64,000 bases of DNA from Citrobacter sp. (GTDB lineage Bacteria; Pseudomonadota; Gammaproteobacteria; Enterobacterales; Enterobacteriaceae). Below the pieces are notes generated by a model that worked only from the letters and a program-made list of their open reading frames with translations, was not told where the DNA came from and ran no database searches. Where the stretch lies: positions 62,001 to 126,000 of the forward strand of contig DXKH01000045.1 of the NCBI GenBank assembly GCA_019415335.1. The letters run 5' to 3'. Position 1 is the stretch's first letter, and every line of letters begins with the position of its first letter. The position numbers were made by a program, and so were the translations under genes. Of this stretch, positions 56,561 through 64,000 are shown in pieces.

Positions 56561-58939
56561 TTACTTCTTCAGTTCAGCCAGGCTCAACCAGGTCTGGACA
56601 ACGGTGTCCGGGTTCAGCGACAGGCTGTCGATCCCCTCTTCCATCAGCCAGGCGGCAAAGTCTTCGTGGTCAGATGGGCCCTGACCGCAAATCCCGACGT
56701 ATTTACCCTGTTTCTTCGCGGCGCGAATCGCCATCGACAGCAGCGCTTTCACCGCGTCGTTACGCTCATCAAACAGCTCAGAGACCACGCCTGAGTCACG
56801 ATCCAGACCCAGCGCCAGCTGTGTCATGTCGTTAGAACCGATCGAGAAGCCGTCAAAGTATTGCAGGAACTGTTCAGCCAGCAGGGCGTTGGACGGGATC
56901 TCACACATCATGATGATCTTCAGGCCATTCTCGCCGCGTTTCAGCCCCTGACGCGCCAGCTCTTCCACGACCGCTTTTGCCTGCTCAACGGTACGCACGA
57001 ACGGGATCATGATTTCGACGTTCGTTAGCCCCATCTCATTACGCACGCGTTTCACCGCGTCGCATTCCAGCGCAAAGCAATCACGGAAGCTGTCCGACAC
57101 ATAGCGGCCCGCCCCACGGAAGCCCAGCATCGGGTTCTCTTCGTCTGGCTCGTAGCGCTCACCGCCCACCAGGTTTGCGTATTCGTTCGACTTAAAGTCG
57201 GACAAACGCACAATCACGCGTTTCGGCCAGAACGCCGCACCGAGTGTGGCGATCCCTTCCGTCAGGCGACCCACGTAGAATTCACGCGGAGAATCAAAGC
57301 CTTTCATCATCTCGCGGATGTCGTTCTGCAGTTTGGCATCCTGATCGTCAAACTCCAGCAGCGCACGCGGGTGAACACCAATCATACGGTTGATGATAAA
57401 TTCCAGACGCGCCAGGCCAACGCCTTCGTTTGGCAGACAGGCGAAGTCAAACGCCCGATCAGGGTTACCGACGTTCATCATCACCTTCAGCGGCAGATCC
57501 GGCATCGTATCGACGCTGGAGCTCTTCACGCTGAAGTCAAGCAGGTCGGCGTACACGTAGCCCGTATCGCCTTCTGCGCAGGAAACGGTGACCTTCTCGT
57601 CATCCTTCATGCGCTCAGTGGCATCGCCGCAGCCTACCACGGCCGGGATCCCCAGCTCACGCGCGATAATGGCCGCGTGACAGGTACGACCGCCACGGTT
57701 AGTGACAATCGCCGCCGCTTTTTTCATGATCGGTTCCCAGTCCGGGTCGGTCATGTCGGTGACCAGCACGTCGCCAGGCTCAATGCGGTTCATCTCGCTG
57801 ATGTCCTGAATGACTTTTACCGGGCCCGCACCGATGCGATGGCCGATGGCACGACCTTCCGCAATGATTTTGCCCTGCGCGTGCAGCGTGTAACGCTCCA
57901 TCACCTGGCCGCGAGAACGCACAGTTTCCGGACGCGCCTGGACGATGAACAGCTTGCCGGTATGACCATCTTTCGCCCACTCGATGTCCATCGGACGACC
58001 GTAGTGTTTTTCAATCTGTACCGCCTGCTTCGCCAGTTCCTGCACTTCGTCGTTGGTCAGGGAGAAAATGTCGCGGCTTTCCTGCGGCACATCTTCAATG
58101 GTGACCTGTTTGCCGTGCTCCTGGGTCGGCGCATAGACCATGCGGATTTTTTTCGAGCCCATTGTGCGGCGCACAATCGACGGGCGATTGGCCGCCAGCG
58201 TCGGTTTGTGGACGTAGAACTCATCCGGGTTTACCGCGCCCTGCACCACCATCTCACCCAGCCCCCACGCCGAGGTGATAAACACCACCTGGTCAAAGCC
58301 TGATTCGGTATCGATGGAGAACATCACACCGGACGACGCCAGATCGGAACGCACCATCCGTTGAACACCCGCAGAGAGCGCCACACCACGGTGATCATAG
58401 CCCTGGTGAACACGATAGGAGATTGCGCGGTCGTTAAACAGCGATGCAAACACGTGCTTCACGGCAACCAGTACGGCATCAAAACCCTGGACGTTAAGGA
58501 AGGTTTCCTGCTGACCGGCAAAAGAAGCATCCGGCATATCTTCCGCGGTGGCAGATGAACGCACGGCAAAAGAAGCATGTTGATCATCCGCGGAGAGTTG
58601 CGCGTAGGCATCACGGATGGCATTTTCCAGCTCAGGCTGGAAAGGAGTGTCGATAATCCACTGGCGGATCTGCGCGCCTGCCTTCGCTAATGCGGTGACA
58701 TCGTCAATATCCGTCTGATCCAGCAGTTCATAGATGCGCTGGTTTACACCGCTTTGGTCCAGAAACTGGTTAAACGCATCAGCGGTTGTGGCAAAACCAT
58801 TCGGTACTGAAACCCCCATACCGGAAAGGTTAGTAATCATTTCACCCAGGGAGGCATTTTTGCCCCCAACTCTGTCTACATCATTCATGCCGAGTTGGTT
58901 ATACCAAAGCACCAGCGGTGACGAGCCATTGTTGGACAT
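56561..58939 (-). CDS. ppsA: Phosphoenolpyruvate synthase
   Basis: 792 residues, identical in length to E. coli PpsA. The phosphohistidine motif is [13 protein letters not shown] (catalytic histidine near 421). The N-terminal ATP-grasp domain starts [11 protein letters not shown], and the C-terminal PEP-binding motif is [11 protein letters not shown]. It makes PEP from pyruvate and ATP, reversing the pykF step. It is divergent from its own regulator ppsR, with a Cra site between them. Confidence 0.97.
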   Translation of the reverse strand: MSNNGSSPLVLWYNQLGMNDVDRVGGKNASLGEMITNLSGMGVSVPNGFATTADAFNQFLDQSGVNQRIYELLDQTDIDDVTALAKAGAQIRQWIIDTPFQPELENAIRDAYAQLSADDQHASFAVRSSATAEDMPDASFAGQQETFLNVQGFDAVLVAVKHVFASLFNDRAISYRVHQGYDHRGVALSAGVQRMVRSDLASSGVMFSIDTESGFDQVVFITSAWGLGEMVVQGAVNPDEFYVHKPTLAANRPSIVRRTMGSKKIRMVYAPTQEHGKQVTIEDVPQESRDIFSLTNDEVQELAKQAVQIEKHYGRPMDIEWAKDGHTGKLFIVQARPETVRSRGQVMERYTLHAQGKIIAEGRAIGHRIGAGPVKVIQDISEMNRIEPGDVLVTDMTDPDWEPIMKKAAAIVTNRGGRTCHAAIIARELGIPAVVGCGDATERMKDDEKVTVSCAEGDTGYVYADLLDFSVKSSSVDTMPDLPLKVMMNVGNPDRAFDFACLPNEGVGLARLEFIINRMIGVHPRALLEFDDQDAKLQNDIREMMKGFDSPREFYVGRLTEGIATLGAAFWPKRVIVRLSDFKSNEYANLVGGERYEPDEENPMLGFRGAGRYVSDSFRDCFALECDAVKRVRNEMGLTNVEIMIPFVRTVEQAKAVVEELARQGLKRGENGLKIIMMCEIPSNALLAEQFLQYFDGFSIGSNDMTQLALGLDRDSGVVSELFDERNDAVKALLSMAIRAAKKQGKYVGICGQGPSDHEDFAAWLMEEGIDSLSLNPDTVVQTWLSLAELKK

Positions 58940-59026
58940 CGAACAATCCTTTTGTGATAAATGAACGAGTTTAGGAAACGCTTAATTACGTATTTATCTT
59001 TGCATATTTAACCCGCTTAAAAAAAC

Positions 59027-59040
59027 GGTGAATCGTTCAA
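59027..59040. promoter_or_regulatory. Cra site in the ppsA-ppsR intergenic region
   Basis: GGTGAATCGTTCAA matches the Cra/FruR consensus at every defined position, 88 nt upstream of ppsA. Cra activates ppsA in E. coli and represses pykF; matching sites occur at both genes in this window. The rest of the 333-nt gap is AT-rich without a gene. Confidence 0.78.
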
Positions 59041-59272
59041 GCAGATATATTTTTTATTTTTTCGGACAGTTTACCCATTTGCGCAAACCCACGAGTGACG
59101 GGCGATCCCCACAAAATGTGTCGGTATAAACATCTGTTCCAGAAAATGAAATGTACTTTTCATAAAATATAAAAATACCATTTCACTTTCAAAATAAGCG
59201 TTATTTTCTACGCTTCAGAGTAATTTTAATTTATGCTTTCAGAGAATTATGACTGACTTTCAGGGTGTGAAA

Positions 59273-60106
59273 ATGGATAATGCTGTAGATCGTCACGTAT
59301 TTTATATTTCCGATGGAACAGCAATTACCGCTGAAGTATTGGGCCATGCGGTGATGTCACAGTTTCCCGTCACCATCAGCAGCATTACGCTGCCGTTTGT
59401 CGAAAATGAGAACCGCGCCCGGGCCGTTAAGGACCAAATCGACGCCATTTTTCAACAAACCGGCGTGCGTCCCCTGGTGTTTTATTCGATTGTGTTGCCG
59501 GAAATTCGCGCCATCATCCTGCAAAGCGAAGGCTTCTGTCAGGATATCGTGCAGGCGCTGATCACCCCACTGCAACACGAGATGAAACTCTATCCCACCC
59601 CGATTGCCCACCGGACTCACGGGCTGAATCCTGGTAACCTGAACAAATACGATGCGCGGATCGCCGCCATCGATTACACCCTTGCCCACGATGATGGCAT
59701 TTCGTTGCGCAACCTCGACCAGGCGCAGGTGATTTTATTGGGCGTCTCACGCTGTGGCAAAACGCCCACCAGCCTCTACCTGGCGATGCAGTTTGGTATC
59801 CGCGCAGCGAATTACCCCTTTATTGCCGACGACATGGACAATCTGGTTCTGCCTGCGTCATTGAAACCTCTACAACATAAACTGTTTGGCCTGACGATTG
59901 ACCCTGAACGACTGGCCGCCATCCGCGAAGAGCGCCGGGAAAACAGTCGCTACGCGTCTCTGCGCCAGTGCCGTATGGAAGTGGCAGAAGTCGAAGCGCT
60001 CTATCGCAAAAACCAGATCCCGTGGCTGAACAGCACCAACTATTCTGTCGAAGAAATTGCCACCAAAATCCTCGATATCATGGGACTGAGTCGACGAATG
60101 TACTAA
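59273..60106 (+). CDS. ppsR: PpsR, PEP synthase regulatory kinase/pyrophosphorylase
   Basis: 277 residues from the ATG at 59273 ([10 protein letters not shown]), the E. coli length; an in-frame ATG at 59249 is possible. The P-loop is G-V-S-R-C-G-K-T (157-164). PpsR inactivates PpsA by ADP-dependent phosphorylation and reactivates it by phosphate-dependent dephosphorylation. It is divergent from its target. Its stop codon lies inside the aroH operator. Confidence 0.95.
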   Translation: MDNAVDRHVFYISDGTAITAEVLGHAVMSQFPVTISSITLPFVENENRARAVKDQIDAIFQQTGVRPLVFYSIVLPEIRAIILQSEGFCQDIVQALITPLQHEMKLYPTPIAHRTHGLNPGNLNKYDARIAAIDYTLAHDDGISLRNLDQAQVILLGVSRCGKTPTSLYLAMQFGIRAANYPFIADDMDNLVLPASLKPLQHKLFGLTIDPERLAAIREERRENSRYASLRQCRMEVAEVEALYRKNQIPWLNSTNYSVEEIATKILDIMGLSRRMY

Positions 60107-60117
60107 CAAACTAGTTC
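60100..60117 (+). promoter_or_regulatory. TrpR operator of aroH
   Basis: GTACTAACAAACTAGTTC matches the trp operator consensus at 13 of 16 defined positions, with two good ACTA half-sites. It overlaps the ppsR stop codon (60104-60106). A candidate -10 TATCAT is at 60137-60142. TrpR is known to repress aroH. Confidence 0.75.
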
Positions 60118-60262
60118 ACGAGTTCTGTTTTTTTGTTATCATACCGTTCTGCCGCGAGGTGTGACGCACCTCGCACTTGAAATCAGCAGGGATTGGTTTA
60201 AGGTTGTGCCCATCACTTCCCGGTACCTCTGCCGTAGAAGCCACAAATTTCTGAGAATTATC

Positions 60263-61309
60263 ATGAACAGAACCGATGAACTGCGTACCGCGCGTATAGA
60301 CAGTCTGGTCACGCCCGCTGAACTTGCGCAACGGCACCCTGTGTCGTCCGCCGTCGCCAGCCACGTCACCGACTCCCGACGCCGGATAGAAAGAATATTG
60401 AATGGTGAAGACCGCCGCTTGCTGGTCATTGTGGGCCCGTGCTCCATTCACGATCTCGATGCCGCACTGGAGTACGCCACGCGTTTACAGGCGCTACGTA
60501 CTCAGCATCAGGCGCGCCTGGAAATCGTCATGCGCACCTATTTTGAAAAGCCGCGTACCGTTGTCGGCTGGAAGGGACTCATCTCTGACCCGGATCTCAA
60601 CGGCAGCTATCGTGTGAACCACGGTATTGAACTGGCGCGTAAATTGCTGTTGCAGGTCAATGAACTGGGCATCCCGACCGCCACAGAATTTCTCGATATG
60701 GTGACCGGTCAATTTATTGCCGACCTGATCAGTTGGGGCGCCATTGGCGCGCGGACCACTGAAAGCCAGATCCACCGTGAAATGGCTTCGGCGCTCTCCT
60801 GCCCGGTCGGCTTTAAAAACGGGACCGACGGAAATACCCGTATCGCCGTTGACGCGATCCGCGCTTCCCGCGCCAGCCATATGTTCCTCTCGCCCGATAA
60901 AACCGGTCAGATGACCATTTATCAGACCAGCGGCAACCCTTACGGTCATATCATTATGCGCGGTGGTAAAAAGCCGAACTACCATGCTGAAGATATTGCG
61001 GCGGCTTGCGATACGTTGCATGAGTTTGATTTACCAGAACATCTGGTCGTCGATTTCAGCCACGGCAACTGCCAGAAGCAACACCGCCGCCAACTGGATG
61101 TCTGTGATGATATTTGCCAGCAAATCCGTAACGGCTCGACAGCCATCGCCGGCATTATGGCGGAAAGCTTCCTGCGTGAAGGTACGCAGAAAATCGTCAG
61201 CGGACAGCCGCTGGTTTACGGTCAGTCGATCACCGACCCTTGCCTTAACTGGGAAGACACTGAACTGCTGCTGAGCAAGCTGGCCTCGGCGGTGGACAGC
61301 CGCTTCTGA
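60263..61309 (+). CDS. aroH: AroH, tryptophan-sensitive DAHP synthase
   Basis: 348 residues from the ATG at 60263 (M-N-R-T-D-E-L-R-T), the E. coli length; the frame is open upstream to 60161 but lies in the leader. Class I DAHP synthase motifs are G-P-C-S-I-H-D, F-E-K-P-R-T, G-A-R-T-T-E-S and D-F-S-H-G-N. It condenses PEP and erythrose 4-phosphate, the entry to the shikimate pathway. The preceding genes ppsA and ppsR set PEP supply. Confidence 0.96.
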   Translation: MNRTDELRTARIDSLVTPAELAQRHPVSSAVASHVTDSRRRIERILNGEDRRLLVIVGPCSIHDLDAALEYATRLQALRTQHQARLEIVMRTYFEKPRTVVGWKGLISDPDLNGSYRVNHGIELARKLLLQVNELGIPTATEFLDMVTGQFIADLISWGAIGARTTESQIHREMASALSCPVGFKNGTDGNTRIAVDAIRASRASHMFLSPDKTGQMTIYQTSGNPYGHIIMRGGKKPNYHAEDIAAACDTLHEFDLPEHLVVDFSHGNCQKQHRRQLDVCDDICQQIRNGSTAIAGIMAESFLREGTQKIVSGQPLVYGQSITDPCLNWEDTELLLSKLASAVDSRF

Positions 61310-61315
61310 TCGTTC

Positions 61316-61344
61316 GCCCATCCGTTCAGGGTGGGCATTTTCTC
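61316..61344 (+). terminator. aroH terminator
   Basis: GCCCATCC and GGGTGGGC form a stem with a 5-nt loop, followed by ATTTTCT, just after the aroH stop codon. Confidence 0.75.
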
Positions 61345-61398
61345 TCCCCTTTTCGCAAACTACCCTATTTAATACTTGTTGTTGCCTTGCATATTATT

Positions 61399-61417
61399 GA
61401 TAATAAAAATCATTATT
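61399..61417 (+). promoter_or_regulatory. Fur box upstream of hemP
   Basis: GATAATAAAAATCATTATT matches the 19-nt Fur consensus at about 15-16 positions and lies 22 nt before the hemP start, so iron repression is expected. Confidence 0.8.
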
Positions 61418-61439
61418 ATTAATCAGTCGCGATGCCCGT

Positions 61440-61622
61440 ATGGATAACATTGAATCACCCCGCCTTAAGGAACGAGAAAACGCAGCTCCCCCGCCTGTGC
61501 CCATCCGCAGGATCAGCAGTCAGACACTGCTAGGTGATGACGGTAAGGTGATTATCGATCACAACGGTCAGGAGTACCTGCTACGTCAAACGCAGGCAGG
61601 TAAACTCTTGCTGACCAAGTAG
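61440..61622 (+). CDS. hemP: HemP (YdiE), iron-regulated small protein
   Basis: 60 residues, HemP family. The conserved C-terminal half reads [11 protein letters not shown] and [10 protein letters not shown]. HemP proteins go with haem-uptake genes and can act as regulators in some bacteria; the enteric copy has no clear role. It is under a Fur box and converges on selO with only 4 nt between the stops. Confidence 0.9.
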   Translation: MDNIESPRLKERENAAPPPVPIRRISSQTLLGDDGKVIIDHNGQEYLLRQTQAGKLLLTK

Positions 61623-61626
61623 CACG

Positions 61627-63069
61627 TTAGCTTGAACAGCTGACTTCCAGCCGCTTGCCCCAGTCCGGTGGACGCTGGCTGTAATCATCATGGCGATCGC
61701 GGAAAGGCTCCCGCAGCACGGCATGTAAGCGATGCAGTTCGCTCATGTCGCCTTTTTCCGCCGCCTCAATCGCCCGTTGTGCCAGCCAGTTACGCAGTAC
61801 CACAGACGGATTGGCATTCAGCATTAGCGTCTGACGTGCCGCGTCGTCGACTTCATCACGCTGTAAACGCGTTCTGTAACGTGAGAACCAGTCGTCAAAT
61901 GCGGCACGATCGATAAATTCATCACGCAATGGAGAGGCGGCGCTCAATTGCTCGCTGACGCTCAGCATACGGAAGGTACGGGTATAGTCACTGTGCTCGC
62001 GGGCCATCAGGCTGAACAATTCGTTCAACAGATCGTTGTCATCTTTTTGTTCGGTCATGAAGCCCAGTTTCTGCCGCATCCGCTGACCGTAGCGCGTCAG
62101 TAGCGCCAACTGGTAACCGTCGAGAGCATCATTGAGCGCCTCAACGGAGATGAAAGGCGACAGGCTTTGCGCAAGGCGCTGAAGATTCCACAAACCTACC
62201 GCAGGTTGATTGTCAAAGCTGTAGCGCCCCTGGTGATCAGAATGGTTGCAAATGAACCCCGGCTCATAATCATCCAGGAATCCAAACGGACCGTAGTCCA
62301 TCGTCAGTCCGAGAATCGACATGTTATCGGTGTTCATCACCCCGTGCGCGAAACCCACGGTTTGCCAGTCGGCTATCAGTGACGCGGTCCGCGCGACCAC
62401 GTCACGGAACCAGAGAATGTACTTATCGGCATCTTGCTGGAGGTGCGGCCAGTAATGGCGAATCGCGAAATCTGCCAGCTGCTGAACTTTTTCCGGCTCG
62501 CGACGGTAATAGAAATGTTCAAAATGACCGAAGCGCATATGGCTTTGCGCCAGTCGCATCAGCATCGCTCCCGCCTCCACCGTTTCACGGTAAACCGGTG
62601 TTTCGCTGGTGACAATCGTTAGCGCCCGGGTCGTCGGAATCCCCAGATAGTGCATCGCTTCACTGGCAAGGCTTTCACGGATCGTGGAGCGCAATACCGC
62701 GCGACCGTCGCCCATGCGCGAATACGGCGTCAGCCCCGCGCCCTTCAGGTGCCAGTCCATCGTGCTGCCATCAGCAAGCCGCTGCTCACCGAGCAGAATG
62801 CCTCGCCCGTCGCCCAGTTGACCCGCCCAGACACCAAACTGATGACCGCTATAGACCTGCGCCAGCGGAGACATCCCCGGCAACAGCGCTTCGCCGCCCC
62901 AGACACCCGCCGGGCCATCATGATTAAAAAGTGAATCGGGAATGCCCAGTTGTTCGGCAAGCGCATCGTTGTGCCAGATCAGTCGCGAGTGATTCAGCGG
63001 CGTTGGCGACAGTGCGGTAAATGTTGCTGGCAGTTCATCGCGCCAGCGGGCTGTAAAAGACAGGGTCAT
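61627..63069 (-). CDS. selO: SelO (YdiU), protein AMPylase
   Basis: 480 residues, the SelO pseudokinase fold, in which ATP is bound in inverted orientation and AMP is transferred to proteins. Visible motifs are [25 protein letters not shown] and the active-site [15 protein letters not shown]. The C-terminal cysteine (V-S-C-S-S) is the conserved redox residue, replaced by selenocysteine in animals. It is 61 nt downstream of ydiV on the same strand. Confidence 0.95.
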   Translation of the reverse strand: MTLSFTARWRDELPATFTALSPTPLNHSRLIWHNDALAEQLGIPDSLFNHDGPAGVWGGEALLPGMSPLAQVYSGHQFGVWAGQLGDGRGILLGEQRLADGSTMDWHLKGAGLTPYSRMGDGRAVLRSTIRESLASEAMHYLGIPTTRALTIVTSETPVYRETVEAGAMLMRLAQSHMRFGHFEHFYYRREPEKVQQLADFAIRHYWPHLQQDADKYILWFRDVVARTASLIADWQTVGFAHGVMNTDNMSILGLTMDYGPFGFLDDYEPGFICNHSDHQGRYSFDNQPAVGLWNLQRLAQSLSPFISVEALNDALDGYQLALLTRYGQRMRQKLGFMTEQKDDNDLLNELFSLMAREHSDYTRTFRMLSVSEQLSAASPLRDEFIDRAAFDDWFSRYRTRLQRDEVDDAARQTLMLNANPSVVLRNWLAQRAIEAAEKGDMSELHRLHAVLREPFRDRHDDYSQRPPDWGKRLEVSCSS

Positions 63070-63130
63070 AGGGCCTCCTGCCTGTAGTGTAGACGGTTAA
63101 TACCGTCATAAACACCAGCAAACAGAAAGG

Positions 63131-63844
63131 TTATCCGTGGAGTAATTGAGTGACCTGATCGGCAGTGACAGCAGGCCACAGCGCGCCCTGCATGGCACCA
63201 AAACCAAACGGCGTCACGCGGGTCAACATCGCCTCGCTGTCGATGCCGGCGATCATCAGCGATTCACAATAAGGAGAAACCTGCGTGAGAATGGCGCGCA
63301 TAAACGGTTCGAAGGAGAGCTGTGTGGCCCGGCGATGAACAAAATTTCGGTCCAGGATAATTCGTTTAAATAACCCATCGAATATGGCTTTGTTGGCACT
63401 TTCCCCTGCGCCAAAATTGGCCAGTACCAGAGGAAAGCGTTCGGCCAGCGCATTCAGCGTTTTATTTTCTTTGCCTTCAGACAGCTCAGGAAAATTCTCA
63501 TTAATCATGAGTTCGAGAAATGAAAATCGTTTAACGGCGGAAACGCACTCACCATCCGTTAATAATAACGGCACAACTGCCGGGGTTATATAAATCCAGG
63601 CGGTAAGCTTATGTTGTATAAAAAAGTGCTGGCACGTTTCGAGCAGGGCCAGTTTTTCGAGAAATAGCTCACACTGTTCTTCGGGAGAAAGCCGCGGAAG
63701 CACCAGTTCCGTGGGGATGCGAACCTGGCCATCATCGCTGACAAAGTTTGCGATGATACTTAAACCGATAAGTTTCCGTTGTACATTCCGGGCGGGTTGA
63801 AAATAGAGTTCAGAATGATACACATTATCCAGTGAAACATTCAT
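63131..63844 (-). CDS. ydiV: YdiV (RflP), degenerate EAL anti-FlhDC protein
   Basis: 237 residues from the ATG at 63842-63844 (M-N-V-S-L-D-N-V-Y), the E. coli length. It is an EAL-fold protein in which the E-x-L signature is lost (the stretch reads K-L-I-G-L-S-I-I) and other metal ligands are missing, so it cannot degrade c-di-GMP. In E. coli and Salmonella it binds FlhD and represses flagellar genes. The remaining 63845-64000 holds its upstream region; no gene is seen there. Confidence 0.9.
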   Translation of the reverse strand: MNVSLDNVYHSELYFQPARNVQRKLIGLSIIANFVSDDGQVRIPTELVLPRLSPEEQCELFLEKLALLETCQHFFIQHKLTAWIYITPAVVPLLLTDGECVSAVKRFSFLELMINENFPELSEGKENKTLNALAERFPLVLANFGAGESANKAIFDGLFKRIILDRNFVHRRATQLSFEPFMRAILTQVSPYCESLMIAGIDSEAMLTRVTPFGFGAMQGALWPAVTADQVTQLLHG

Positions 63845-64000
63845 CACGGCGGCCCCACACACAGGGAGTGATTCGACAACCTATTACACAGGATGTCGTC
63901 ATCCATCTTTTTAAATACCAGAGGGAAAATGTTCATGTTGTCCTTTTCACCCGGAGTCCCGGTTCCTTAGTTTTCAGCTTATCCTGATTATAAACGCTTA

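Noticed and set aside
57371..58303. 310-codon + strand frame inside ppsA
   Set aside because: Antisense shadow with histidine- and arginine-rich composition and no ribosome site.

Overview
The window is a stretch of enterobacterial chromosome, most likely Citrobacter or a close relative. It is largely collinear with the 37-38 min region of Escherichia coli (ydhS, ydhTUXWVY, fumD, pykF, lpp, ldtE, sufABCDSE, ydiH, menI, ydiJ, ydiK, rprA, ydiL-ydiT, fadK, ppsA, ppsR, aroH, hemP, selO, ydiV). Unlike E. coli it carries a complete tetrathionate respiration locus (ttrRS-ttrBCA) beside fumD. Unlike Salmonella it has one lpp copy and no SPI-2 secretion genes. The genus is inferred from gene order and protein similarity recalled from memory; no search was run.

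Left third (1-25 kb): this part is mosaic. It begins with a TssJ-like (type VI secretion) fragment without an N-terminus. Then come ydhS, a 46-codon unknown gene, a periplasmic GlcG-like protein, a FixJ/DctR-type two-component pair, and a small unknown gene. A four-gene polar amino acid ABC transporter follows. Next is an anaerobic redox block: the ydhY-V-W-X-U-T operon (aldehyde ferredoxin oxidoreductase-like enzyme, ferredoxins, cytochrome b, repeat protein YdhT) behind a textbook FNR class II promoter, then fumD, ttrRS and ttrBCA. A MetNIQ-type ABC transporter lies between ttrA and pykF.

Middle (25-42 kb): core genes. These are pykF (with a Cra site), lpp, ldtE and the Suf iron-sulfur assembly operon under a Fur-like box. 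A divergent LysR/metallo-beta-lactamase-fold pair appears to be inserted between sufA and ydiH. Then follow ydiH, ydiJ-menI, ydiK and the small RNA RprA. Between rprA and ydiL are two degenerate-looking short reading frames that share a K-I-N-L-V-V start.

Right third (42-64 kb): two MFS transporters (ydiM, ydiN), quinate/shikimate dehydrogenase (ydiB), type I dehydroquinase (aroD), acyl-CoA transferase (ydiF), acyl-CoA dehydrogenase (ydiO), an AraC regulator (ydiP), an ETF pair (ydiQR), an ETF:quinone oxidoreductase pair (ydiST) and an acyl-CoA ligase (fadK). The parts list matches the carnitine/crotonobetaine reduction system (cai-fix) but is coupled to shikimate chemistry. Upstream of ydiN and of ydiQ I found a 23-nt element with one mismatch, at almost the same distance from each start codon, which suggests a single regulon. 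This is the best candidate for an under-described system here: reductive anaerobic metabolism of a quinate/shikimate-type unsaturated acid as its CoA thioester. The right end returns to core genes: ppsA and ppsR (divergent, Cra site), aroH (TrpR operator over the ppsR stop codon), hemP (Fur box), selO and the degenerate EAL protein YdiV.

No tRNA, rRNA, CRISPR array or intact insertion sequence was seen. REP/BIME elements occupy three intergenic gaps.
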